From contig OY720350.1 in assembly GCA_963082975.1 (NCBI GenBank), positions 38,929,851-38,993,850 on the forward strand: a DNA stretch of 64,000 nt, read 5' to 3'. This DNA comes from Labia minor. Its lineage: Eukaryota; Arthropoda; Insecta; Dermaptera; Spongiphoridae. A program made the position numbers and the translations under genes. Under the pieces are notes generated by a model. The model was not told where the DNA came from, ran no database searches, and saw only the letters and a program-made list of their open reading frames with translations. This document shows positions 44,494-55,700 of the stretch, piece after piece. Every line of letters starts with the position of its first letter. Position 1 is the first letter of the stretch.

Positions 44494-45316
44494 TTAGGTT
44501 GTTCGATAAGTTCCCGCCGTTTTTTTTAAATTCAAAATTGCGCGTTGAAAATAAAATGTTTTGGTATAATGTTTTGTGTTATTCGAAAGGTAATTTTTTC
44601 CTCTACAAGATAGTGTATTTGGTTTTTTCAAAATATTTAATTTTTGTTTATTTTTAGAGCATTTAAATGGAGTGTCAAGTAAACAAATACGAGCATATCC
44701 GACACTATCTTCTGTTTGCGTTTAATCGAGGTGCTACAGCCACAGAAGCTGCGAGAGAGATTTGTGTTATATATGGAGAAGGTGCCATAGCTGAAAGGAC
44801 CGCTCGTGATTGGTTTTCAAAGTTCAAAAGTGACAATGTCGACCTCAGGGACGCACCTCGTTCCGAACGACCTGTTGTGTTTGAATGAATTGCTTGAACG
44901 GAACCAAACAGTGAACGGAGAGTTTTATGTTCAACAGATGCTATTCAACAAAAACGTCCCGATCGACGAAATCGCGTTCTTCTCCAACATGACAACGCCC
45001 GACCTCATATTGCCAATATGACCAAGGAAGCTGTCCAAACACTTGACTGGGAAGTGCTGCCACATCCTCCATATTCTCTGGACTTGGCGCTTTCAAATGC
45101 TTTACGCGGCGTTTCTTTCAATAATGTTGTCTAATTACGGGCTTGGTTCGGCGACTTTTTCGAGACGCGTCCGGGTTACTTCTACCGAAGAACGTTGAAC
45201 GCTGGGAGGAAGTCGTAAACAACAACGGAGAGTACATTATAGATTAAATTGTTGTTATTTATAGTTGAAAAATTAAAAATTTTCAAAAAATGGCGGGAAC
45301 TTATCGAACAACCAAA
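44494..45316 (+). mobile_element. mariner remnant, 823 bp
   Basis: The left TIR TTAGGTTGTTCGATAAGTTC is matched by the inverted right end TTTGGTTGTTCGATAAGTTC, and both continue into CCGCC. TA lies at 44492-44493 and 45317-45318. The transposase gene is present in part. Confidence 0.9.
44667..45240 (+). pseudogene. mariner transposase, internally deleted and frameshifted
   Basis: The frame from 44667 reads HIRHYLLFAFNRGATATEAA, then VIYGEGAIAERTARDWFSKF and DLRDAPRSERP. This is the paired helix-turn-helix DNA-binding domain (about 70 residues, residues 8-70). It stops at 44886. After deletion of the first catalytic region, another frame near 44988 reads HDNARPHIANMTKEAVQTLD with the second catalytic Asp (in HDN), then WEVLPHPPYSLDLALS. 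The Pro and Asp of the usual YSPDLAPSDY are changed or lost, so the third catalytic residue is missing. The rest is degraded. Confidence 0.9.
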
Positions 45317-45318
45317 TA

Positions 45319-46445
45319 CTTTTAATTTCTTATTATCTGAAATTAAATGTACCTCTAAATAGAAAAAAAAGAAACGTTTTTTAGAAATAAACATAAAATT
45401 ATTTATTAAAAATAATTTTCACAACACAAGAAATTATTATAAAAAAATAAAAAAAGTACACAAGTATCCTAGGTCAGACGTGATAATCATGTCAATGCAG
45501 GTTCCACATTTTGAGCCCAAGATCATGTTTTCTTCTAGGTTCTAACTACATACAACGTGTCAATACTTTTGTGATTGCATGAAACAACTTTAATTATCAA
45601 ATTTGAAGTTAAGCTAGCAAAATACAGTTAATTCGGTGTACTAAAGCCTAAGTCGTACCAGGTAAGACATTTGAATTAAATCCAGGCCGACTTAGGAAAG
45701 ATCACTTGTAGTTAAAGTACTTACCTATAAACAAATCGGAAAATTCTTTAAGATTTGAAAATTATATTAAAATTGTTTAATAAATTTTATAATTGAATTT
45801 CTTCAATGTTTAATATTGGAAATAATATATTTTAATATTTAATATATTAATAACATATTTATTTATTTGATTTATAGAAATATAATATAATTTACCTTTA
45901 CATAAAAAAAATACAAAATCATATGTTTGAATGTTAAAATACTATATCTTCGAATTAAATACTTTTAAATAAAATTTAATGAAATAAATTTAAACGATTC
46001 CAATTATTAATAGTTAAATATATTATATTTAATTAATAATAATAAGTTGACCTGTGGCAAGGTGTAGAATCAATTTATTTCAATATTTTTATATTTAATA
46101 TTTAAATGTATAAATAAATTTCCAAGTGGGTGTCTAATTTTTTTTTTAAATTAAACCAATATTATTCGATTGATGATAAATACTAAAAATAATATCTATT
46201 TAATTAAAAAAATATGAATAAATATATTGTTATTGAAATCTACTGTAAACTACAAGAAACATAGATCTAATTATTCGGTCGGATATTATTGTTTAATACT
46301 TATATAATGCATAATAGAACAAATTTGTTTGTCAATGGTTTTAAATACAAAAATATTTTTTCTTATTAATTAAGTTAAATCAATATTTCTTCTTCATTTT
46401 TTTTTGTAGTGTTACCATTTTTGGATTTAATACTGAACACTAATA
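45319..46445. other. AT-rich spacer with a fragment of repeat X
   Basis: At 46043-46080 AAGTTGACCTGTGGCAAGG marks the outer end of a repeat X copy that is otherwise gone. 45460-45720 is GC-richer (CCTAGGTCAGACGTGATAAT, CCGACTTAGG) and not recognised. Confidence 0.45.
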
Positions 46446-47055
46446 AGTGGCCAGGCGCAGAACTGACCGACGGTTTGAAATAAATAAATTTCCAGCTACA
46501 GAAACAATTTCAAATAATTTAAATGTATCTATTAATGCAATAAACATCAGATATAGATATAACATAAATATTTTTAATTTTATTTTATTTATAATATAAG
46601 TAGTAGCTGGCTGTGACGTCATGAAGGGCTGGGTAACGTCATATAATTTTAAATTAAGAAAAAACTAATGAAGATGATTTTTCTCGAGGATAAATCCAAT
46701 ACAAAGTGCATGAGTGCAAAGTGATTCGTGGTGATATGTAAAAAATTTCCTCATGTGAAATTTGGTGTGAAAACAATACCCCCCTTACTATCGTCGATCG
46801 CTAATACTACCATTTCCGGTTTCCGGATTTGTACCAAAAGTTGATTAATTCATCATATTGATGTATTAAGTAAATATACCAAATTTCATCAAAATCCGTT
46901 GAGCCGTTCAAGCATCTATATGGACGGACGTACAGACATCATGCTAAAAATACTTTTTTCTGTTAAGAAAATGCATGATTTGTGGAGATATGTAAAAATC
47001 TCTACATGTGAAATTTGGTGTGAAAACAATACCCCCCTTACTATCGTCGGTCGGT
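46446..47055 (+). mobile_element. Repeat X copy 5 (near full length)
   Basis: It has ACTGACCGACGGTTTGAAAT, GTGACGTCATGAAGGGCTGG, TCTCGAGGATAAATCCAATA, the inner diverged terminal-like block GGTGTGAAAACAATACC with TCGTCGATCGCTAATACTAC, CCATTTCCGGTTTCCGG, and the inverse module (TACCAAATTTCATCAAAATC). GGACGGACG at 46921-46930 is a much shortened microsatellite. It ends TATCGTCGGTCGGT. Confidence 0.8.
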
Positions 47056-47893
47056 AATAATGAAAAGATGACGTTTAAAGAAGATAATTGATTGGCCTCT
47101 TTTCAAAAATTTTGCTTAAAATTATATAATTTGAAATTTATTTCATAATAATTTACACTTATCTTTAAAAAAGGACCTATTGCTTTATCTATATTAATAT
47201 ATTTATTATATATCAATAATTAACACACATGATTCATATATAAATAAAAGCATGTATTTTTTGATAAATTCTAGCCACCAAAAATTTCTAAAAATTACTA
47301 AGTTGTCATATAAATTAAATAATTAATATTAATTCTCAAAATAAATTGATATTTCTTCTTCTAATTATTTTTAACTAATTTAATTTCTATTTTTAATAAA
47401 TCTATTTTTTGATATTGATTTGGATTAAGATTCTTTCTACATTAAAGATAAAATAGTTTCATTTTATATTTATTTTATATACTACTTTTCTCTATCCCTC
47501 TTTCTTTCTTATAGCTTTCTTGTTTGTGAAGGTCAGGAGGAGAGATAAAAAAAAAATGTTGAAATCCAAGACAATAAAAAGTGAGTCATTTTTTTATCCT
47601 TAAACAAATGTTAATTTATCACCGTAAATGAACGGAAGTAAATGTTATGGGTCAAAAAAAAATCTTCCCTTTTATGGAAAATAATGCTTTCAATCATTAT
47701 CTCGTTTGTAATATAGAAATAACCCTTTATTTTTTAAAATGATTTTATAAGTACCTTCATTAGTACTAAAATGATCGACCATTTGACCTATACTTAACCT
47801 TTTTATTATTCATTTTTTTTTTATTTTTTTACATATCACAATACATATATAAATTTTTTTTTATTAATTTTATTTATAGGTTTAAATATTTTT
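47056..47893. other. AT-rich spacer
   Basis: No gene or repeat boundary recognised. Confidence 0.45.
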
Positions 47894-48336
47894 ACTATCT
47901 CACCAGAGATAGTATTGCGATCACGAAAATTTTCAATGTCGAGATTTTGATGTTTTTATTCAAAATTCGTAGTTTTCTATCAACTATTGAGAAATGAAGC
48001 TCATCCGGAAGAGGGTAATTACCTACCACGTTTTCATCTTTTTTTTCCTCTAAACTGGCCGTAAAAATAAAGATATATGAATGATAGTTTTTCACGTGAT
48101 TAAAAATTGTATAAAACTTCTATATATAGAATTTCAGCTTTATTGATTCGCTGAATTAATTTTTTAACACGTTGACTGGCAATCACGCGCCAGCACGTGA
48201 CGTGGTGCCATCAACAAAGAGCCAAACACGCGCTAGTTTAATATTTTAATTTATAATTAATTAAATTTAATTTAAATATAATATATGTTAATTAATCCAA
48301 TTCAAATTTGCGAGATAGTCGAGTGGAGACACTCCA
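47894..48336 (-). mobile_element. Repeat Y copy 6 (both ends, internal deletion)
   Basis: The far end ACTATCTCACCAGAGATAGT folds as in copy 1. The near end GCGAGATAGTCGAGTGGAGA then CACTCCAG is intact. Between GAGATTTTGATGTTTTTAT and TCAAAATTCGTAGTTTTC the whole microsatellite and the TGAAATTTGGTA block are missing. The deletion therefore removed exactly the shared module while the rest stayed, including CACGCGCCAGCACGTGACG. Confidence 0.85.
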
Positions 48337-49604
48337 GATTTTTTTTCTAAAAATATTAATCTGATATTCATGTATAATTAAAAAAAATATATTCATAGTT
48401 ATATGTTATTTTCTAATTTTGACTTTATACACAAATTTGACCAAATTTATTTACTTTTTTTTTTAGCTATTTTTAAATATAAGAAAATTTATTTCTTTAC
48501 AATAATTTTATAAAATAATAATACATAATGTTATTATCAATTCTCCAGTGATTGATAATGAAAAAAGTATAATTTTTTTTTTGAAGTCATTTTAATCATA
48601 ATATTTAATAAATACACCTCTTGCATCATATTTCTTGCTAAAATACTTTTCACTATAATCTATAATTATACATATATGCCATATTATAATAATAGGATGT
48701 ACATCTTTGTTAAATGGTGTAAAAAATAAAGATAATGAGATAATATTAAAACATCTTATAATATCTAATTATCAAAAATACTGTTTTACGATTCAACCAA
48801 CATTTTATCATCTATTACTATATATTTTGTTACAACCTGTTCCTGTTAATTTCTTGAGACGTTATTCTAATTGAGAAAAGGTTGTTATCCAGAACAGAGA
48901 GAAACTCGTTTCCCATCGCTCTTAAACAACATATTTTTTTGTTCTAAGTTCATTCCATTGACATATTTGGGATTCTTTAAAAATAGACACCTACAAGCAC
49001 AAAAATATCCACTTGTATAGATATTTGAACCTGTTTATCTACCTTAAAGGAACATTGGTTTATGTTGTCGTATGTTTTTTTTTATTGATATCTTGTGGTA
49101 TTTTGTTCTTGTTTAAAACCACATAACAAGAAATATTTTTTTTTTTTAATTTTATATAATTAAATTATTTTTGATAGAAAGCTTATCAAAAATTGGTAAT
49201 TATTAGTTCTTTTTATATAAAATAGGAAAAAATTATTAGAGAGAAAGAAAAATAGATAAATCAGAGAATCAAAATTTTGTCGTATATATATTGGTTTAAA
49301 TTTATTTTATAAAAAAACAACTGATTTCTGAAAACAGAAAAAATTTAGATTTAGATTTTTATCTGTGAAATTTTTTAGCGTTTAATATAAAAATGATTTA
49401 TAAAAAAATTATTTTAAATAGATTATATCTTAAAATTTTAACAAATATTTTTCCTACCACTTAATTTAAATTTTTTAATTTGTGAAAAAGATTAAATGAT
49501 AATTCACTATCTATATACTAGTATACAATTTACTACAAGTAAAATAATTATTTATTACTAGACATGATAGAAGGATGAATATATAGTTTGTCCTGCTCTT
49601 ATAA
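48337..49604. other. AT-rich spacer
   Basis: No gene recognised. 48830-49060 is slightly GC-richer without a readable domain. Confidence 0.45.
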
Positions 49605-49656
49605 GGACGATTTCTTTATTTCATTCTGAAAAGACAAAAATCAAAATTAAATCAAA

Positions 49657-49729
49657 GCCTGGATAGCTCAGTCGGTAGAGCATTAGACTTTTAATCTAAG
49701 GGTCCAGGGTTCAAGTCCCTGTTCGGGCG
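49657..49729 (+). tRNA. tRNA-Lys (anticodon TTT), copy 1
   Basis: A 73-base cloverleaf with acceptor GCCTGGA paired with TTCGGGC (two wobble pairs) and discriminator G. The A box is TAGCTCAGTCGG, and anticodon arm TTAGA-CTTTTAA-TCTAA has TTT at 49690-49692. The B box is GGTTCAAGTCC. A TTTTTT terminator follows at 49734-49739. Confidence 0.97.
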
Positions 49730-49943
49730 AATTCTTTTTTCAAATATTTATAATTTTTTATCGCATATTTATATATATTTTTTAATGAAGCTTAGATATT
49801 TTTATATATATATTTTTTTATTGAGAAAAAAAAAATGTCTTTCTAATAAATATAGAAAAAGGTTGACCTTTTGGAATTGACCTAAAAAAAAGGACGATTT
49901 CTTTATTTCAGTGTGAAAAGACAAAAATCAAAATTAAATCAAA

Positions 49944-50016
49944 GCCTGGATAGCTCAGTCGGTAGAGCATTAGACTTTTAATCTAAGGGTCCAGGGTTCA
50001 AGTCCCTGTTCGGGCG
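49944..50016 (+). tRNA. tRNA-Lys (anticodon TTT), copy 2
   Basis: Identical in all 73 bases to copy 1, with TTT at 49977-49979 and TTTTTTT just downstream at 50020-50026. The shared upstream flank indicates local segmental duplication, not independent retroposition. Confidence 0.97.
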
Positions 50017-51237
50017 AATTTTTTTAAAACTATTTATAATAATTCAAATTTATAGATATTTATTTGTTTTCTTTATGAACCTTAGTAATTTATTTAATAT
50101 TAAGTTAAACTTTCTTTTATTTGTTTGTATCAAATTTATTATTTTAATAATAATTAATTTTCACTAATTTCTATATATATGAATTATTTTACGTTATTGC
50201 TTGATAATGATAATTAATATACTTTATTTTATAGTAAGTATTATAAATATACAACTGTTAATTAAATTGTAATAATTATGTAGGTATTTATTACATATAT
50301 AAACTAAAATTGAAATTGAAAAATTTTTCTGTCATCTTCTTTTGAGTCACGACTTAACCGACTATCCGCCACGTCTCGAATTGAGAGACTTCAATGCATC
50401 GACTTGTTGTTGCCTTCTCTCACTCACTCTCTCTTTCCCTCTCACGATTACAAGCACTCTCTCTTTTTCTCTTTCTGTCTTTTTGTGCTGAAAGGCTCCA
50501 AGTTCAAGGGCAACAGGCGCCCGTCGAGGACAGAGAAATGTCAAAAGAGGCCAAACGGGCGAATACTATCACTTTCAAGCAAAATTCTAACAAGATATAT
50601 TTATTTTTATTCATTTAATATCAAAAGAGTTATGTTATTTTTTAATTAATGTTATTATTATTCATTATTTCAATGATATATAGTATATATAGGTATATAT
50701 TAGTCATTGCTATTTTAGTGGATCTCACATGTTATATGAATTATTATAGATATCAGTGAAAATATTGTAATGTTACAAAATATTAATATAAGATTAATAT
50801 GTCTTGTTCAAGGTGATGAATTGGAAACTTCTTTGTGGGTGTATATAAAAAGTAAAAGTAAAGGATAAAATTAACTAATGATGAAAACATTTTTCTTTTT
50901 CTCTTTTAATAAATACCAAAATTAAATTATACTTATATTAATATCTTTGAAAAAAAATTTTCTTTGAATTATAAATTTCAAATAATCAATAATAATATTA
51001 ATAAATTTAAATAATTATTATCATTGGCTAATTTAAAATATTTTAATAATTAAAATTGACTTATAGAGAGACAAAAAAATGATTTAAATTAAATTTTAAA
51101 AATTTAAAAATATATCAAGAATAATGTTAAAATTATAAATTTTACTAATTGTAATTTATTAAATAATTAGTAAATTAATAGTAATTATAAATAATTGTTC
51201 TATTTGAATTTTTTATTTTAAATTCTATAATATATAA
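50017..51237. other. AT-rich spacer with one GC-richer patch
   Basis: 50340-50560 is GC-richer, with pyrimidine-rich CACTCACTCTCTCTTTCCCT runs and ACAGGCGCCCGTCGAGGAC. Open frames occur on both strands (plus 50394-50618, minus 50544-50362) but are biased by the tract, and no domain is recognised. The remainder is plain spacer. Confidence 0.4.
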
Positions 51238-51808
51238 GTACCGGGACCCCGAGCCTCGGCTCGGTACTTAAGTTAAAAAAAATGATTCATTATTATTGGA
51301 TTTGGCTGGTAATATTAATACCTGGGACACCGAGCTCTCGCTCTACCCTTTAAAAAATATTGATACACAATTCTTTAATTATTTATTACAATTATTAAAT
51401 GTTACACATTTGCATCAATCTGATTAAAATTAATGAACTTGTGCTCCTCAATAATACATAAATATATAATATATAGGTACATATATTTTTTTTCTATAGT
51501 GTTTTTTTGAAAAACTGTTTAGCGCCCCAAGTGGTTATAAAACAAACTAAAGACAAAAAAACGTGCTTTGCAGCTTTTCGGAATTAAAAAAGCAAAATTG
51601 GCAGTCGTGGGACTGGCCGACAGAAGTGAAAACTTCTGCGTAAGAAATTTTAAAACAGACGAAATTCGCGCTATTTCACGAGAAAGATGAATTTCATATG
51701 CATGTATATATATATAACTTATATATTATTTTAAACATATATTTTAAACAATTTTGTAACTTATATTTATATATATATAAATACACAACTTTGTTTAAAA
51801 TATTGCAA

Positions 51809-51963
51809 TACGAACTGTTTTATAATTCTTATCTCTAACATAAAATATATATTTATTATGTGAAGTTCATTTCGTATAATTTTGATTATATATGTATATA
51901 TGAAATGAACTTTACATAATAAATATATATTTATATGTTAGAGATAATTTATAAAACAGTTCT
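51809..51963. repeat. Long palindrome in tandem unit copy 1
   Basis: Arms of about 65 bases (starting GAACTGTTTTATAATTCTTA and ending with its near inverse) flank a loop of about 20 bases around TTTTGATTATATATG. The arms match apart from a few changes. Confidence 0.9.
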
Positions 51964-52499
51964 AATGACAATTCAAATTTCGCGCTCTGTTATAAGAAAT
52001 TTGAAAGCAGATGGTTTCATGGTGTTGGTCACGATCACGCGAGTTCTATACTTTTTCCCCATCCCGCAAAAGTGCTCAACGCCGCTAAAGAAGTTTTCAC
52101 TTCAAAAATTATTTAATATTTGGAAATATATCTGACTTATAGAAAAAATGAATATTAATTAAAGAAAGAAATAGTTTTTAAAATATCCTGAATAATATGT
52201 AACAATTTTCAAGATAGAAATTTATTACAATATTACAATTATTAACTGTTGCATCATTGCATCAATCTGATTAAAATGAATGGAACTTCGGGTACTCAAT
52301 AATAATAAATAAAATAATATTAATAAATATATTGAATAATATTTTATTGAAAAAATATTAAAACTTATAAAACTATCTAAAACTTTATTAATAAAAGAAC
52401 AATGAATAAATAAATATAGAATAGTAATTTATTAAAAAGTAAACAATAGATAAAAAGAAAAAAAAATAACAAAATCATTATTTTCATTTTTAAATAACG

Positions 52500-52567
52500 A
52501 TTCACCCGGCGAGTTTCGAACCGACGAAATCCACTCGTTAAAACATCAGTCCAACCGCTGGACTATA
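52500..52567 (-). other. tRNA-like segment (A and B boxes), copy 1
   Basis: The minus strand reads TAGTCCAGCGGTTGGACTGA and later CGGTTCGAAACTCGCCGGG, resembling Pol III A and B boxes with a D arm GTCC/GGAC. Other stems pair poorly, so it is not a functional tRNA. It may be a SINE head or a degraded tRNA. Confidence 0.5.
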
Positions 52568-53400
52568 TGTATTTAGATAAAAAATTGTCATTTTTTTACT
52601 GTCTTAGCAGGCAGTATTAAAAATTTTGACGTTTTCCATATATAATTTTCAATTAAGAAATTAATAATGAAGCTGTATGTTTCAAGAGATATCATCAATA
52701 AAACTTAATTTTTCTTTATAAATACTATATCTAGTGTGAATTTGAAAAAAATCGTTAGAGCGGTTTTTGAGAACCAATATATATAGATAAATACATATAT
52801 ACAATTTTAGCTAGCATAATAAGATAAGAGTACCGGGACCCCGAGCCTCGGCTCGGTACTTAAGTTAAAAAAAATGATTCATTATTATTGGATTTGGCTG
52901 GTAATATTAATACCTGGGACACCGAGCTCTCGCTCTACCCTTTAAAAAATATTGATACACAATTCTTTAATTATTTATTACAATTATTAAATGTTACACA
53001 TTTGCATCAATCTGATTAAAATTAATGAACTTGTGCTCCTCAATAATACATAAATATATAATATATAGGTACATATATTTTTTTTCTATAGTGTTTTTTT
53101 GAAAAACTGTTTAGCGCCCCAAGTGGTTATAAAACAAACTAAAGACAAAAAAACGTGCTTTGCAGCTTTTCGGAATTAAAAAAGCAAAATTGGCAGTCGT
53201 GGGACTGGCCGACAGAAGTGAAAACTTCTGCGTAAGAAATTTTAAAACAGACGAAATTCGCGCTATTTCACGAGAAAGATGAATTTCATATGCATGTATA
53301 TATATATAACTTATATATTATTTTAAACATATATTTTAAACAAATTTGTAACTTATATTTATATATATATAAATACACAACTTTGTTTAAAATATTGCAA

Positions 53401-53555
53401 TACGAACTGTTTTATAATTCTTATCTCTAACATAAAATATATATTTATTATGTGAAGTTCATTTCGTATAATTTTGATTATATATGTATATATGAAATGA
53501 ACTTTACATAATAAATATATATTTATATGTTAGAGATAATTTATAAAACAGTTCT
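53401..53555. repeat. Long palindrome in tandem unit copy 2
   Basis: Same arms and loop as at 51809-51963, without visible change. Confidence 0.9.
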
Positions 53556-54101
53556 AATGACAATTCAAATTTCGCGCTCTGTTATAAGAAATTTGAAAGC
53601 AGATGTAATGTGCTAGCTTCATGGTGTTTGTCACGATCACGCGAGTTCTATACTTTTTCCCCATCCCGCAAAAGTGCTCAACGCCGCTAAAGAAGTTTTC
53701 ACTTCAAAAATTATTTAATATTTGGAAATATATCTGACTTATAGAAAAAATGAATATTAATTAAAGAAAGAAATAGTTTTTAAAATATCCTGAATAATAT
53801 GTAACAATTTTCAAGATAGAAATTTATTACAATATTACAATTATTAACTGTTGCATCATTGCATCAATCTGATTAAAATGAATGGAACTTCGGGTACTCA
53901 ATAATAATAAATAAAATAATATTAATAAATATATTGAATAATATTTTATTGAAAAAATATTAAAACTTATAAAACTATCTAAAACTTTATTAATAAAAGA
54001 ACAATGAATAAATAAATATAGAATAGTAATTTATTAAAAAGTAAACAATAGATAAAAAGAAAAAAAAATAACAAAATCATTATTTTCATTTTTAAATAAC
54101 G

Positions 54102-54168
54102 ATTCACCCGGCGAGTTTCGAACCGACGAAATCCACTCGTTAAAACATCAGTCCAACCGCTGGACTAT
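54102..54168 (-). other. tRNA-like segment, copy 2
   Basis: Identical to the segment at 52500-52567 in the other tandem unit. Confidence 0.5.
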
Positions 54169-54689
54169 ATGTATTTAGATAAAAAATTGTCATTTTTTTA
54201 CTGTCTTAGCAGGCAGTATTAAAAATTTTGACGTTTTCCATATATAATTTTCAATTAAGAAATTAATAATGAAGCTGTATGTTTCAAGAGATATCATCAA
54301 TAAAACTTAATTTTTCTTTATAAATACTATATCTAGTGTGAATTTGAAAAAAATCGTTAGAGCGGTTTTTGAGAACCAATATATATAGATAAATACATAT
54401 ATACAATTTTAGCTAGCATAATAAGATAAGATATAAATTTAACATCCTGTTTTAACTAAAATAGAAAAATATGAATTTATTCTATGGATTAATTAAAATT
54501 ACTAAATCATTACCCATTAAAAAAAAAATATTCGTTTAATTGTCCACAAATTGATTTAAAAAATATTACAATTACTTTTCGTAAATTATTATAGTTTCCA
54601 GAAAAACTACATATTATTAAAAATAATTAAACTAAATAAATAATTTTGTTATTTTTAATTGGATTATTTGGTACAAATAATTTATTAAA

Positions 54690-54968
54690 GCTTTAGTCGT
54701 TATTTTGATAATTATTAAAGGAATTTTTATTAAAAAACCACATTGTTTGTATAAAATGATTTATTAAATTAAAAAAACTGTACAACGTTTCGACTGCTTA
54801 TTCTGCAGTCGTTTCTAAATGACCGTAAGCTTGCTCCGATTCAAGCGAACTTGAAACCTGAAAACGACTGCAGAATAAGCAGTCGAAACGTTGTACAGTT
54901 ATTTTAATTTAATAAATAATTTTATATAAACAATGTGGTCTTTTAATAAAAATTCCCTTAATAATTAA
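54690..54968. repeat. Foldback repeat V copy 1
   Basis: Arms of about 100 bases face each other. The inner part GTACAACGTTTCGACTGC (54780) is matched by GCAGTCGAAACGTTGTAC (54880-54897), and the outer part ACCACATTGTTTGTATAAAA by TTTATATAAACAATGTGGTC. The loop region contains GCTCCGATTCAAGCGAAC. On the left the sequence continues AGCTTTAGTCGTTATTTTGA, which is not mirrored on the right. Each inner arm can itself fold (CGACTGC..GCAGTCG). It is non-coding. Confidence 0.88.
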
Positions 54969-55060
54969 ATGGTACAAATAAATTTATTTTAAAAATGATA
55001 TAACCATAATTATTGATAGTTCAGTTCAATTTTCTAATCGGCATCAAACATTTTTAAAAT

Positions 55061-55700
55061 AAGTTGACCTGTGGCCAGGTCCGAACCGACCGACTGTTTG
55101 AAATAAATTAATTTCCAGCTACAGAAACAATTTCAAATAATTTTCATATATCTATTAATGTAATAAAAAACAGATAGGCATATAACATACATATTTTTAA
55201 TTTTATTTTATTTATAATATATATGCAAGACCAGGCTGTGACGTCATGAATGGCTGGATGACGTCATATAATTTTAAATCAAGAAAAAACTAATAAATAT
55301 GATTTTTCTCGAGGATAAAACCAATACAAAGTGGATGATTCGTGGTGATATATAAATAAATCTCCTTTGGTGTGAAAATAACCCTTTCCTTCCTATCGTC
55401 GATCGCTAATACTACCACTTCCGGTTTCCGGAATTGCACCAAAAGTTGATCAATTCATCCCACTGATGCATTAAGTAAATATACCAAATTTCATCAAAAT
55501 CGGTTAAGCCGTTCAGGCTGTACACATACGGACGGACGGACGGACAGACGGGCAGACGGACAGACGGACAGGCGGACGGACAGACATCATGCTAAAAATA
55601 CTTTTTTCTGTTTAGAAAATGCATGATTCGTGGAGATATGTAAAAATCTCCACATGTGAAATTTGGTGTGAAAACACCTCCCTTACTATCGTCGGTCGGT
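55061..55700 (+). mobile_element. Repeat X copy 6 (full length)
   Basis: This is the most complete plus-strand copy: AAGTTGACCTGTGGCCAGGT, ACCGACCGACTG, TGACGTCATGAATGGCTGGA, TCTCGAGGATAAAACCAATA, the inner terminal-like block, ACTTCCGGTTTCCGG, ACCAAATTTCATCAAAATCG, (GGAC/AGAC)n at 55530-55585, and the end TATCGTCGGTCGGT. It serves as the reference for the family here. Confidence 0.85.

Larger units (their letters stand above)
49605..50016 (+). repeat. Local duplication carrying two tRNA-Lys genes
   Basis: About 52 bases upstream (from GGACGATTTCTTTATTTCA) plus the whole tRNA are repeated with a 287-bp offset. The two upstream flanks differ at only a few bases (TTCTGAAAAG against GTGTGAAAAG). 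The downstream flanks diverge immediately after GGGCGAATT. Confidence 0.92.
51238..52829. repeat. 1.6-kb tandem unit, copy 1
   Basis: It starts GTACCGGGACCCCGAGCC with a small hairpin (CCGAGCC-TC-GGCTCGG) and ends TTAGCTAGCATAATAAGATA plus AGA. It contains a long palindrome (51809-51963), the paired motifs GAAGTGAAAACTTCT (about 51622) and its inverse (about 52090), a tRNA-like segment on the minus strand, and a block AATCGTTAGAGCGGTTTTTG near its end. No protein is readable. Copy 2 follows without spacer. The unit is not recognised as a named family. Confidence 0.93.
52830..54431. repeat. 1.6-kb tandem unit, copy 2
   Basis: It differs from copy 1 by about 10 extra bases (GATGTAATGTGCTAGCTTC at 53602-53620 where copy 1 has GATGGTTTC) and a few substitutions such as ACAAATTTG for ACAATTTTG. 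It begins and ends at the same bases as copy 1, so the duplication junction is precise. Confidence 0.93.
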
